DNA of 64,000 nucleotides from CAWFSE01 sp963697565 (GTDB lineage Bacteria > Actinomycetota > Actinomycetes > CAVWCF01): the NCBI GenBank assembly GCA_963697565.1, contig CAVOOM010000004.1, forward strand, positions 53,931 to 117,930, read 5' to 3'. Every line of letters starts with the position of its first letter. The stretch's first letter is position 1. Both the position numbers and the translations under genes were made by a program. The notes under the pieces are model-generated. The model was not told the origin of the DNA and ran no database searches. It worked only from the letters and a program-made list of their open reading frames with translations. Shown here piece after piece: positions 1 to 10,367 of the stretch.

Positions 1-1995
1 CACGAGCCGATTCTGCATCCCCGCGGCCGCGATGAGGTCGGCCGTCCGGCGCCGGGCGTCGGCGTAGCCTGACCAGGCGTCATCGGAAGGCTCGGCCGGG
101 CCGATCCACGGGATGCCGCCCGTCCACACGACCACCTGCCCCGCCTCACGTGCGGCGGCGAGCTCGGCGGCGAACCACTCCTCCTGCTCCGCCCCCATCA
201 CCTGCTGGGCCCGCCCGGTCGCGGACCCCTTCGGCGTCCGCTGCGAGCGCGTGTCGGTCATCACCACGCGCACCCGACCCGCGACGAATGACTGCCCGAT
301 CGCTCCGGTCGGCTGATCCGATACGAGCGGGTGGTGGGGTACCCAGTCGCGGTAGACCGAGCCGGCCGCCGCGCGGCTCGGCGAGGTCGCATCGCTGTCG
401 TTCGCGCCGAAGTCGTGGTCGTCCCAGACGTACGCGATCGACGTCGACCGATACAAGGCCGCCTGGCCGGGCGCCGTGAGCAGCTGCTGGTACGCCTCCC
501 GGAATCTGCCCGCATCGTTCACCCGAATGTTGGCGTAGTTGAGGTCGCCGATCTGCAAGTACGCGAGCGGAGCGTCCTCGCGGATCGCGTCGAACACCGC
601 GGCGTTCGAGCCGGAGCGAGCGCACGCGGCGGCGGCCAGGGTGAAGCTCGCCGGGCCCTCGGGCATGGTCTGGAAGCTGCCCGTGCGGACGCGGTCGAGC
701 ACCCCGCCGACCTCGACGGCCCAGTGGTAGCGGGTGCCCGGGCGTAGGCCGTCCACGCCGAGACGCGCCACCCGCTGCCCCGCCGCGGTGGCCGCGACGG
801 GCGTTGACCAGGTCGGGGCGGCCAGGCTCGGGTCGGTGGAGACCGCGAGCCGGACCGGGATCGCTGCTCCCTCGTCGTCGCCGCGCACCTGGGCCACCAC
901 GGTGGTGGACCGGGCGGTGGTGCCGCCCGTCCAGGCCCAGACCACCGGGGAGTCCGGGAGCGAGTCCGCGACCGACTCAGGGTGGGTCGGGCCGAAGAAG
1001 TACAGGTAGATCCGATCCGACCCGGTCCACACGCCGACCAGGAGCAGGGAGGTGAGGGCGGCCACCCGGACCAGGTGGTGGATCCGGTGGTCGCGCTGCC
1101 AGGCCAGCCAGTGCAGGAACGCAGGGAGGGCGAAGACCGCGGCCACCAGCAGCGCCACCGGGGCGGGGTACTGGATCGAGGACAGCAGCGCCAGCAGGGC
1201 CGCGGCCACCGCCAGCGCGACGGCGCCGCCGAGCTCCCATCGGTAGACGGCGACCGCCGACAGCGCCACGAGGACGGCCAGGGCGATCCAGGCCGGGGTC
1301 GCGATCGCGGCGTCCAACTCTTCCGGGGTCGCCGGGATTGCCCCGCGCACCGTCAGCCAGCCGAGGACCACGACCGCCACCACGGTCCACCCGCTCGCCA
1401 GCAAGCGGGCGCCGAGCGCGACCCGGTCGGTGACGTGGTGCGGTCCCAGCGGGCGGACCGGGGCCGGTCGGTGTTTCCGCCGGGTGTGGCCGGGGTGGGC
1501 GATCACGACCGCCTGCACCGACGGCCGGTCGGGGACGCGGCCGAGCGGGGTGCGGGCCAGGACGGGCCGGATCCAGTCGGGGGCGCGGTCCCATCGGGCG
1601 GCCAGGGTCAGCGCGGCCACTCCCAGGAACCCGAAGACCGCGGCGAAGGCGAGGAAGGCCAGCCACAGCCAGGAGACGTTCTCGGCCCAGAAGGTCCAGC
1701 CGATGAAGTTCCCGAAGGAGCCGAGCACGAGGTAGCCGCTGAGCGCGCACAGGGCGATGCCCCAGGCCCGATAGGCGCTCCTGCCCCGCCGACCCTCGAG
1801 GTCCTCCCCCACCGACCCAGCCGGGCCCAGTCGTCCCGCGGCCCAGAGCGCCGAGGCCCGCCCGTCTACCCCGCACCGACGGCTCATCCAGCCCGGGCCT
1901 CGGGCCCGGTGGTAGGCGTCGCGGAGCAGCGTGGCCAGCGTGAACAGCAGGCCCAGGCCGAGGACGGTGGGGACGATGACCGCCAGATCGGCCAT
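1..1995 (-). CDS. membrane-anchored PhoD-like metallophosphatase (3' end beyond window)
   Basis: The frame is open from an ATG at 1995 to the window edge (665 codons seen), so the C-terminus is missing. Roughly the first 330 residues are rich in hydrophobic segments, the last ending in a TM helix followed by YLYFFGPTHPES. The rest is an extracytoplasmic PhoD-type phosphatase: a beta-rich N-domain, then IGDLNYANI and the hallmark WDDHDFGAND near residue 523, and VVWTGGIPWIGP near the edge. PhoD enzymes are metal-dependent phosphodiesterases/alkaline phosphatases. The start overlaps the stop of the upstream gene by one base (TGATG), so the two are probably translationally coupled. Substrate is unknown; the multi-TM plus PhoD architecture resembles actinobacterial membrane phosphatases rather than secreted PhoD. 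Confidence 0.8.
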   Translation of the reverse strand, partial: MADLAVIVPTVLGLGLLFTLATLLRDAYHRARGPGWMSRRCGVDGRASALWAAGRLGPAGSVGEDLEGRRGRSAYRAWGIALCALSGYLVLGSFGNFIGWTFWAENVSWLWLAFLAFAAVFGFLGVAALTLAARWDRAPDWIRPVLARTPLGRVPDRPSVQAVVIAHPGHTRRKHRPAPVRPLGPHHVTDRVALGARLLASGWTVVAVVVLGWLTVRGAIPATPEELDAAIATPAWIALAVLVALSAVAVYRWELGGAVALAVAAALLALLSSIQYPAPVALLVAAVFALPAFLHWLAWQRDHRIHHLVRVAALTSLLLVGVWTGSDRIYLYFFGPTHPESVADSLPDSPVVWAWTGGTTARSTTVVAQVRGDDEGAAIPVRLAVSTDPSLAAPTWSTPVAATAAGQRVARLGVDGLRPGTRYHWAVEVGGVLDRVRTGSFQTMPEGPASFTLAAAACARSGSNAAVFDAIREDAPLAYLQIGDLNYANIRVNDAGRFREAYQQLLTAPGQAALYRSTSIAYVWDDHDFGANDSDATSPSRAAAGSVYRDWVPHHPLVSDQPTGAIGQSFVAGRVRVVMTDTRSQRTPKGSATGRAQQVMGAEQEEWFAAELAAAREAGQVVVWTGGIPWIGPAEPSDDAWSGYADARRRTADLIAAAGMQNRLV

Positions 1996-4559
1996 CACGG
2001 CACCTCGGGCGCCGCGACGGCCACGGTGCCGGCGTCCCCGTCCACGGTGACCACGGCGGCAGTCTTGGACAGCCGCGCCACCACACCCGGCACGTTGACG
2101 ACAGCGGGGATTCCCAGCTCGCGCGCCACGATGGCGGCGTGCGAGAGCGGCCCGCCCTCCTCGACGACGACCGCCGCCGCAACCATGAGCAGCGGGGACC
2201 AGGAGGCGTCGGTCGTACGGGCCACCAGCACCTCCCCGCGGACCAAGCCGCTCTCGTCGCTCGATCCCAGCACGCGCGCTGGCCCGGTGATCCGCCCCGG
2301 TGAGGCACCCCAGCCGCTGAGGACTTGGCCCGGGAGCGCGGGCCCGCTGACGGCCGGCGGAGGCTCGCCCGACCACTCCGCCGGGAGCGGACCGGCCTCC
2401 TCGCAGCGCGCCAGCCACCGGCGGCGGCGGGCTAGTTCGGCCTGGGTGGGTGTCGGCCGCGGGTCGCAGGCTGCGCCAGCCGAGGCGGCCAGCGCGCCTT
2501 GCAGCTCGCGCTCCCCCAGCAGTTCCACGTCCTCGGCCTGCTCGAGCCGACCTTGTTCGGCCAGGCGGCGGCCCAACTCGAGATGCACCCGGCGCAGCAC
2601 CCCGCCCAGGGCGAGAACCCCGGCCTTGGCCCGCTCCCGGCGCTCCAGCAGGTCGGCCGCGTCCTCGGCCTGCCGGCGGATCAGCGGACGGCGCAGATCG
2701 GCGACCTGGAGGGTGAGCAGCCGGGTCTGCCGCCACTCGGGGTTGGCGGCCAGTCCGTCCAGCAGGTCATCGAGCGCAGTCGCCTGCCCCGGGTCCGGGC
2801 GGCTCGGCAGCCGGCCGGCGCCGACCTGCGCAGCCAGCGCGCGCAGCGGCGGCCACAGCAGCGCCGGGCGCTCATCCCAGGTGGGACCGCCAACCACGGC
2901 GGCCGAGCCGGCACCCCTGATCGCCGCCTCGATTCGGTCGATCAGGGCGGGCCCTCCCGCCACCTCCGCCAGCGAAGCGCGGGCCGACCCCCAGCCGTCG
3001 GCGGCGACCAGCGCGGCCACCGCATCGGCGGGAGCCTTCCGCAGGGCCTCGGCGAGCGCCTGCTGCGGCCAGCCGGCAACCGTCCCTCCGGGCCGCGCGG
3101 TCACGCGGGCCGCCCACGACCGGGCCTCCGCGTCCTCCAGGTGGTGGGTGAGGGTCTGCTCGAGCCGCGAGTAGGCCGCGAGCGCCTCTGCCGCCACAGC
3201 GACCTCCGCGGCCATCGCCCGTCCGGTCAGGTCGATCACCCGCCGGCGGAACGCCAGCAGGGCCGGGTCCGGGAGGGAGGCCAGCTCTGGGGCCAGGCTG
3301 AGCAACTCCTGGGCGGCGACCGTCGACGTGCCGGCCTCCCACAGAGCGCGCCTGCGAGCCACCAACCCGGCGCCGGCCACCCCGAGGGAGGCCAGGCGCC
3401 CCACCCGCCGCTGCGCATTGGCGCTGAGTCGGTCGACCAGGCCTGCGTCCAGGGCCGCCCGTCCGCGCACCCGTCCGAGCAGGTACCGGCCGGCCAGCGC
3501 ATCCACCGGGAGCACCCCGTGCCGGTCCTCCTGCTGCCGGACCGCCTCCTCCAGCAGCAGGTGCACCACCTCCCACCGCAGCGGGGGCAGCACGCCCGGC
3601 ACCATCTCGGCGATGCCGCTCGTCGTCCATCGCCGATCCTCGGCCCTCGCGGTGTCGAAGCCGTCCCCGGCGCCTGAGCCGCCGGTCGCCGGGCGGGCCT
3701 GCAGCACCCACAAGCCGGCCGCATCCCGGGCCCACTCCACGTCTTGCGGCTCGCCGAAGGCGGACTCGATCCGCAGGGCCAGCTCGGCCACCTCGGCGGC
3801 CAAGGGATCGACCTCTGGCTCGGCGCGCATGCCCGTCGCCCGGCGGGGGACCAGGTGCACCGTTGGGGTCACCTCCCCGCTCACCAGGCCCTCGCCGAGA
3901 CCGGGGACGGTCTCAACCCGAACCAAGCCCGTCGCGCCTGCCGGGTCCACCGTGAACGCCACCCCGGCGCTCTCGGCCGGCACCTGCCGCATGACCAAGA
4001 CCGCCATCGCCAGGCCCTGCTCGTCGATCCCGTGGAACCGTCGGTAGGCGCGGGCCTCCGGGTACCACAGCGAGGCCCAGACCAAGCGGATGGCCCGCTC
4101 CAGGGCCGCGCCGTCGGGCACCCCCAGGTAGGAGCGGTACTGGCCGGCGAAGGACGCGCCGGGCAGGTCCTCGGCGGTCGCCGACGACCTGGCGACCAGC
4201 AGCCCGCCGGGGTCGCGGAGCGAGGAGGCGGCTGCGATCGCGGTGGCCACGGCGTCGGGGAGCGGGACTCCCAGGAACGCGGCATCGGCGGAGTCCCGCG
4301 CCTGCTGGTGGCCCCCCTGCGCCGGGATCGGCCCGGAGGCCACCTCGGCCAGGAACCCCGTCAGGCCGGGCTCGGCGGCCACCAGCCGGTACGCGGCGGT
4401 CGTGAGCGCCAGGCAGGAGGGGACGGCGAATCCTGCGGCGATGAGCCGGTCGAGCCACTCCCCCTTGCCCCCGACCAGGGAGGCCGGGGCGCCAGCACCG
4501 GTCAACTCCAGCAGGGTGGGCTGCTCGCTCGACGGGCCCCGTCCCGTCGAGCCGGTCAC
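1995..4559 (-). CDS. PEP synthase-like phosphotransferase with rifampin-phosphotransferase architecture
   Basis: 854 residues. The N-terminal ~300 residues are a PPDK/PEP-synthase ATP-binding domain (VGGKGEWLDRL, ARSSATAEDLPGASFAGQY, DVEWARD...WVLQARPAT). A helical middle (~310-700) matches neither half of PEP synthase. The C-terminus is the swivelling phosphohistidine domain (GGPLSHAAIVARELGIPAVV, catalytic His within SHAA). The PEP/pyruvate TIM barrel of true PEP synthase is absent. This ATP-grasp / helical / His-domain layout and length are those of rifampin phosphotransferases and related ATP-dependent dikinases, so antibiotic or small-molecule phosphorylation is possible, but specificity cannot be read from sequence. 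GTG start overlaps the upstream stop (GTGA); its own stop overlaps the phosphatase start. Confidence 0.75.
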   Translation of the reverse strand: MTGSTGRGPSSEQPTLLELTGAGAPASLVGGKGEWLDRLIAAGFAVPSCLALTTAAYRLVAAEPGLTGFLAEVASGPIPAQGGHQQARDSADAAFLGVPLPDAVATAIAAASSLRDPGGLLVARSSATAEDLPGASFAGQYRSYLGVPDGAALERAIRLVWASLWYPEARAYRRFHGIDEQGLAMAVLVMRQVPAESAGVAFTVDPAGATGLVRVETVPGLGEGLVSGEVTPTVHLVPRRATGMRAEPEVDPLAAEVAELALRIESAFGEPQDVEWARDAAGLWVLQARPATGGSGAGDGFDTARAEDRRWTTSGIAEMVPGVLPPLRWEVVHLLLEEAVRQQEDRHGVLPVDALAGRYLLGRVRGRAALDAGLVDRLSANAQRRVGRLASLGVAGAGLVARRRALWEAGTSTVAAQELLSLAPELASLPDPALLAFRRRVIDLTGRAMAAEVAVAAEALAAYSRLEQTLTHHLEDAEARSWAARVTARPGGTVAGWPQQALAEALRKAPADAVAALVAADGWGSARASLAEVAGGPALIDRIEAAIRGAGSAAVVGGPTWDERPALLWPPLRALAAQVGAGRLPSRPDPGQATALDDLLDGLAANPEWRQTRLLTLQVADLRRPLIRRQAEDAADLLERRERAKAGVLALGGVLRRVHLELGRRLAEQGRLEQAEDVELLGERELQGALAASAGAACDPRPTPTQAELARRRRWLARCEEAGPLPAEWSGEPPPAVSGPALPGQVLSGWGASPGRITGPARVLGSSDESGLVRGEVLVARTTDASWSPLLMVAAAVVVEEGGPLSHAAIVARELGIPAVVNVPGVVARLSKTAAVVTVDGDAGTVAVAAPEVP

Positions 4560-4867
4560 GGCCGGGTCGCCTCGTCCGGTTCGGCCAGCGCACCCAGGTA
4601 CGTGGCGACGGCGCGATCGGTCACCTGGTCGAGCGGCTCCCCCGTCCGCAGGGAGCGGTCGGCCAGCGCGGCGGCCAGGTCGGCTCGCAGGGTGGTGACC
4701 CGCCGACGCCCCCAGGTGCGCAGCAGCAGCACTGACGCCAGCGCAGCGACGACGCCGAAGAGCCCGACGAGCTCCCACTCCCGGCCGATCCCGGCGTCCA
4801 GCGCGCCCACGGCGGCCACGACGAGCACCGCCACCAAGAGCACCCGGGTGATGCCCGTCGGCGTCAT
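4556..4867 (-). CDS. small membrane protein, hypothetical
   Basis: 103 residues starting at ATG 4867. Two hydrophobic segments (about residues 8-24 and 33-49) are followed by a charged cytoplasmic-like tail containing LRADLAAALADRSLRTGEP. No family recognised. It is the first gene of the minus-strand set, and its stop overlaps the GTG of the PEP-utilising enzyme by four bases, so it may be a membrane partner of that enzyme or simply a leader gene. Function unknown. Confidence 0.6.
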   Translation of the reverse strand: MTPTGITRVLLVAVLVVAAVGALDAGIGREWELVGLFGVVAALASVLLLRTWGRRRVTTLRADLAAALADRSLRTGEPLDQVTDRAVATYLGALAEPDEATRP

Positions 4868-4929
4868 GCCTCCATTGTGGATCAGCCTGACCCAGCCCGG
4901 GCGAGGAATAGCCGCCCCGCCGGGGTGGG

Positions 4930-5047
4930 TGCGTTCAGCCGACCTCTGCGGTCACGCCGCGGTGGGCGTTGCGGCCCACCGCCAGCCTGGTCTCGCCAAG
5001 GTGGCGCTTGGCGATCCGCAGCGCGAGGTCGCCGGCGTCGGAGCCCG
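4930..5047 (-). pseudogene. remnant of class III aminotransferase
   Basis: Read on the minus strand this encodes GSDAGDLALRIAKRHLG and ...GRNAHRGVTAEVG before a stop. It matches the segment GSEAGDLALRIAKHHTG ... RNAYHGVTTEV of the aminotransferase at 10368-11733. Thirty-one bases are identical (5006-5036 versus 11309-11339), and similarity extends over about 110 bp in the same orientation. No start, PLP-lysine or remaining domain is present, so this is a gene fragment. It lies just upstream of the exporter gene and, with the intact copy, brackets the 5.1-10.3 kb block. Confidence 0.7.
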
Positions 5048-5094
5048 ATCGGGTAGTGGGGCCTGCGCCTGTTCACCTCTGGCAGGGTGAGGGC

Positions 5095-7996
5095 GTGACC
5101 CGGTGGCTGTACTCGCTGGCGCGCCGCTGCGCGAGTCGCGGCTGGCTCGTCATCGGCCTGTGGCTGGTGGTGGCCTTCGCCGTCATCGGCCTCAACCGGG
5201 CTGTGGGCGGAGCGGTCGCCCAGACGTACCTGCTCCCCGGCACCGACAGCGCCGTCGCGCAGGACCTGCTCAACCGCGCCTTTCCGGGCTCGGCGGCCGA
5301 GTCGGTGCCCGTCGTCCTGCACGATCCCGAAGCCGACCTCGCCGAGGGGGCGGGGGCCGACTCGGTGGCCGCGGTGGCAGGAGCACTGGAGCAGGTCGAG
5401 GCGGTGACGGCGGTGGTGAGCCCGGCTGACAACCCCGCACTCGTCTCCGAGGACGGCCACACGGCGCTGCTGCAGGTCACGGTCACCGAGCGCTCCGCGG
5501 GCGAGCCGGCCGTCGGGCAAGAGCTGCTCGACAGGGCCCGGGAGGCGGCGGCGCCGGGGGTGCAGGTCGAGCTGGGCGGCTTCCTCGGTCGGCAAGTGTC
5601 GCGCCCCGACACCAGGAGGTCGGAGGCCCTCGGCCTGTTCGCCGCGATCCTCGTGCTCTTCGCGACATTGCGCCGGTTCCCGGCGGTCGTCATCCCTCTC
5701 GCCAACGCCGTCCTGTCGGTGGGGATCGGCCTGGCCCTGATCGGCCTGCTCGGCAACCTCGTCTTCATCCCCGAGGTCGCCCCCACCCTGGGCACGATGC
5801 TGGGCCTCGGCGTCGGCATCGACTACGCGCTCTTCCTGGTCGTGCGGCATCGCACCCTGCTGCGTCAGGGCTATCCGGTCGACGACGCCGTGGGGCGCAC
5901 AGCCGGCACGGCGGGCGCCGGCATCATCTTCGCGGGCGGCACCCTGATCGCGGCCGTGTGCGGACTCGCGCTCACCGGGCTGGCCTTCCTGTCCTGGCTC
6001 GGGATCGCGGCCGCTCTTGTGGTCGGGGTGGCCGTCATCGCCTCGTTCACGCTGGTGCCGGCCCTGCTCGGGGTCACCGGCAGGCGGGTCCTGCCCAAGG
6101 GCATGCGCGAGCAGGTGGGCGACACCGACGAGACGCTCGACCGAAGCCGCTGGGCCGCTCTCGCGCAGGCGGTCACGGGCAAGCCGTGGCGGTACGCCAT
6201 CGGGTCGACCCTGATCCTGCTGGTGCTGGCGGCCCCGGCGATCACCCTCACCCTGGGGCACACCGATGCGAGCACGTTGCCGCCGGAGACCACCGCCCGC
6301 AAGGCCGACGACCTGATGCGAGCCGGATTCGGGGCGGGTTCGACCGTCGCCCCTGGCCGTGGTGAGCCAGCTCTGGGCGATCGCGGGAGGCCCCGACACG
6401 GATGACCCCGCCTTGGTAGACCCGGCCGAGGGAGACCCGCGCGCCAAGGACGTGCGCCTCGTCGGCCTCGCGGCGGCGCTTGCCGGCACCCCTGGTGTGG
6501 TCGCCGTGGACCCCACGGTCGTCGAGCACCGACGGAGGCGTTGCGATCATCCGCGTCATCCCGGAATGGGGGTCTGCAGACCCGCGTACGGAGGAGCTGG
6601 TGACGCGCCTGCGCGCAGAGGTGCTGCCGACGACGACGGGCGACCTCGAGATGTCCTCGCACGTCGGCGGCGTCACGGCCGCCACCACAGACCTGTCGGA
6701 GCTGATCGCCCAACGCACCCCGTGGTTCGTCTTCGGCGTCGTCTCGCTGTCCTTCCTGCTGCTCATGCTCGCGTACCGCTCGCTGCTCATCCCGCTCAAG
6801 GCCGCGCTGATGAACCTGCTCTCGATCGCGGCGGCCTACGGCGTGGTGACGATGGTGTTCCAGTGGGGCTGGGGCGCCCAGCTCATCGGCCTGGATGGGC
6901 CGGTGCCCATCGAGTCGTACGTCCCGATGATGATGTTCGCCGTCCTGTTCGGCCTCTCGATGGACTACGAGGTGTTCCTGCTGACCGCGTTCCGCGAGCA
7001 CTGGGAGCGCAGCGGCGATATGACCACGGCAGTGCGGCGGGGTCTGGCCGACACCGGCCGCGTGGTCACCGCGGCGGCCCTCATCATGGTGGTCGTCTTC
7101 GCCAGCTTCGTGCTGTCGACCGACCCGATCGTGAAGATGTTCGGCATCGGGCTCGCGACCGCAGTGGCCATTGACGCGACCATCGTGCGCTGCCTGCTGG
7201 TGCCGGCGATCCTCGTGCTGGCGCAACGGGGCACCTGGTGGCTGCCGCGATGGCTCGACGACCTGCTCCCCCAGCTGCACGTTGAAGGCGATCCGCAGGC
7301 CCTCGACGCGGCCGCCATGGCCGCGCCAGTGGCTCGGCCCGGCCGGCGACCGCTCGCGCGCCACCGGCCCCTGGCGGTGCTTTCCGCGGTGCTTGGGGTG
7401 GGCCTGGCCTGGGCAACCGTCTCGCGGCTGCCCATCCTGCCTCCCGGGAGCGGGGCCACCGTGGCGGCCGCGTCGGTCCTCGGCGGCGTGCTGGCACTTC
7501 TCCCGCCGTCGCTCGGCGGTGCACGGTCCAGCGCGTGGACGCGCCTGCTCGGCTACGTGGGCGGCGCCGTCGTCACCACGCTGGCGCTCGCGACGATCCG
7601 CGCCGTGGTCCCGCCGGTGGGCCCGCCGCCCGGCGCCGTCGTGGCCGCGACTTTGATCGTGGTGGCCCTGGCCACCGTTCTGGTTGTGCGCCGCGCGGCC
7701 GCGCTGTCGATGATCCTCGGGACCCTGGCGGTCGCTGTGGCCGCGCTCTCGATGCCGCTGGCCCAGGGGGAGTCGGCGCTGCCGCTGATCGCCGCCGTCC
7801 TGCTGCCGGCGGTCCTGGCCGTGGTGGTCGCCGAGGCCGCCGGCAGCGTCCTGGGCTCCAGGCGGCCCGACGTCGACTCCGGCCCGGCCGCCAACCCCGA
7901 CGCGGCGCCGCCGACGGCGGACGGCTCGGAGCCGTACCTCACCTCGTTCGACGCCCTGATGGGCGGCCCCGAGCACCCGCCGGGAGCGCCTCATGA
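5095..7996 (+). CDS. MMPL/RND family transporter (frameshifted)
   Basis: Inner-membrane proton-driven exporter of the MMPL family (lipids, drugs or other hydrophobic substrates). GTG start at 5095 after a GGGTGAGGG ribosome site, then TM1 (WLVIGLWLVVAFAVIGLNRA). Both transmembrane halves carry the GxxxDY-type signature: GVGIDYALFLVVRHR in the first and GLSMDYEVFLLTAFREHW in the second. A further hydrophobic C-terminal block follows residue ~730. The gene is not one frame: shifts are needed near 6350 and 6527, and probably near 7975, where another frame ends in TGA overlapping the next ATG (ATGA, 7993-7996). Either assembly indels or a decaying gene. Confidence 0.75.
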
Positions 7997-10322
7997 GGCC
8001 GCGCCACGACACGCGATGGCAGGGCCCGGCGATGGCGCTCGCGGTTACGGCGATGCTGGCCGCCGGCGGCTGGCCCGCATCGCCCGCCGCCGCGGACGGG
8101 CCGGCGCGGGAGCCCCGGCTGGTCAACGAGGAGCTCGTCACCTCCACGCTGGGGCTTTCGGGTCTGCCGCTGAAGTCCGAGCTCGTCAACCGCGTGGTGG
8201 CCCGGGACTACCCGGTGACCACCCTGTCCGACCCCACCTCCACCATCGGCTTGCGCTATCTCGACCGACCCGGCGCGCCCCCGGTGAGCAACGGCGCGGC
8301 CCAGATCACCGTGGGCGGCCCCGGGGAGACCTCGGTGCTGACCGGCGCGACGTTCGGCAAGCCGCTCCCGGTGGCCCTGCACGTGGAGTACTCGCGGGGC
8401 GAGCGGGTGCTGGACCCAGACGCCGTCGCGGGCTCCGCTGGCGACCTCGCCATCCAATACACCGTGACCAACACAGCCGTGAGCAGAGAAGAGCGTCGCC
8501 TACCAGGACTCCGCCGGGCGCCGGTACGGGACGAGGACCCCGTCTTCGTCCCGTTCGCGGGCACCCTCGTGGCCACCTTGGACCGCGGCGTGGCGCTCGT
8601 CTCCGCCCCGGGCGCGCTCGTCAGCACCACTCCCGAGGGTGCCACCCAGCTGCTGTGGAACCTCATGATGGCTCCGCCCCTGGGCTCCTACCAGCGCATC
8701 GTCACGGCACAGGTGCGCGGTACGGACCTGCAGGTTCCGGCGGTGGTCATGCAGCTGCTGCCCACGACCACCTCAGACGACCCCTCGGCGGCCTTCTCGG
8801 CCTCGCTGCTGGACAGCTCGGTCACCGGGAACACCACCCTCACGGGCGGCCTCACGACCGTGAACGACTCGGCGATCTCCCTGGCTGCCGGGGCTGGTGG
8901 CCTGGCGCAGGGATTGGCCGCCCTCGACTCGGCGGCCGCGGCCCTGTCGAGCCAGGTGTCCGGCCCCCTCGTCGACGGGGCGCAGCAGGTCGCCACCGGC
9001 GCCTCGCAGCTCGCCTCGGGCCAGGCTGCGCTGGCGGCCGGGGTGTCGTCGGAGGCGGCGGCGCCGCCTCCCTGGATGACGGCCTCACCTCGCTCGTGAG
9101 CGGGCTGACCTCAATCGACGCGGGTCTGGCCGCGCTTGCCGCGAGCCCGGGGCTGCCAGCCGCCCAGGCGGCCGCCGCGCAGCTGCAGGCATCGGTCCTG
9201 GCCATCGCCGACGCGGTCGGGTCACCGAGCGATCCGTCAGTGCGCCTTTCCCGACCCCCGACGACGTCACCCTCATCCAGGCGCTCCGGGGTGCGCAGGC
9301 CGGCACCGTGGGCCTGACCGACGGGTCCACGCAGGTCACGGCGAAGCTGGCCAGCGCGACCGCGACCCTGGCAGCCGCCTCGGCCGACATCGCCGCCGCG
9401 GCAACTTCGGCCGGGACCGCGGCAGCAGGCGCCGGCTCCCTGTACGCGGCGGTGTGCGGCGCATCGCCAACGCTCACGGGCCCGCAGTGCGCGGCGCTGC
9501 AGTCGGTGCAGAACTCGGCCGCCGCGGCCGCCGCATCCGCGGCCAAGGCCGGCAGCGGAGATCGGCGGCGCCCGGGTCGACGTCGGGCTGGCGAGGGCCG
9601 GATCGCAAGGGGTGACCGCGGGACTGCTGGTCCTCACCTCGGCGCTCGGGAAGGTCGAGGCCGGCCTGGAGGCCGTGAGCCTGGGGCTGCTCAGCGGTGA
9701 CCCCGCCGACCCCGGCGTCTACGAGGGCCTCGCGCAGCTGAGTGCCGCTCTTGAGACGTCGGTGGTCGCGGTCGCAGCGCTGGCCACCGGCAGCACTGAG
9801 GCCCTCGACGCCGCCAGCGCGCTCGACGCCGGGGCGGGAGCGCTCACCGGCGGGCTTGACCGGACCTCGGCCGGGGCCGACGCCCTCGCGGAGCAGGGCG
9901 GCGTCCTCGCCGCGGGGGCCACCGCCGAGGCGCAAGGCACGAGCCAGGCGGCCGATTCGCTCGACACCATCGCACGGGGGGTCCGGCGACGCAAGCGAGG
10001 GCGGAGGTGACCTCGCTGCAGCGGCCAACACCCTGCAACGGGACGGCACCGCACGAGTGCGGGCCGAGGTCGTGGAGTCATCGAAGAAGCCCGCCCAGGC
10101 GCAGTCCTACCTCGCGGCGACCGATCTGCAGGCAGCCGACGCGATGCCGTACGGACCACCCGAGGGCGCGCTGGGCCGAGTGGCCTACGTCGCCACCCTC
10201 ACACCACCCCCGTTGCCCGTCGGCGGGCCCGCGACGACGGCCCTCGTCGGGTGCTCTTCGTCGGCGGGCTGGCGCTGCTCGCGGTGGCCCGCGTGCGGCG
10301 GGTTCGGTCCGCGCGCCCTTAG
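7993..10322 (+). CDS. secreted repeat-rich protein paired with the MMPL exporter (multiple frameshifts)
   Basis: ATG at 7993 and a signal peptide (ALAVTAMLAAGGWPASPAAADG), then an extracellular domain. A long Ala/Gly/Leu-rich coiled region follows, with heptad-like units such as GASQLASGQAALAAG and SLAAGAGGLAQGLAALDSA, resembling the stalk of YhgE/Pip-type proteins. The reconstructed C-terminus is one TM helix (VLFVGGLALLAVARV) plus an Arg-rich tail ending at TAG 10322. Frame changes are needed near 9065, 9245, 9560, 9980 and 10245. The coding sense is clear in each piece, so the original was probably one ~770-residue cell-surface protein anchored at its C-terminus. Likely partner of the exporter by position; exact family not recognised. 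Confidence 0.6.
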
Positions 10323-10367
10323 GCGTCAGGACGGCGCATCCCGCGCGCCCGCGCCGGGCGGGTGCCG

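Noticed and set aside
982..3174. Long plus-strand open frame (about 730 codons)
   Set aside because: Composition is Gly/Arg/Gln/Asp-rich and motif-free. It lies opposite two convincing minus-strand genes and is a GC-bias shadow.
1995..4559. True PEP synthase (ppsA)
   Set aside because: The C-terminal PEP/pyruvate TIM barrel is missing and the middle domain is unrelated.
9612..10010. Separate small gene after the secreted protein
   Set aside because: Its product continues the same coiled Ala/Leu repeat in another frame and lacks its own start context; better explained as part of one frameshifted gene.
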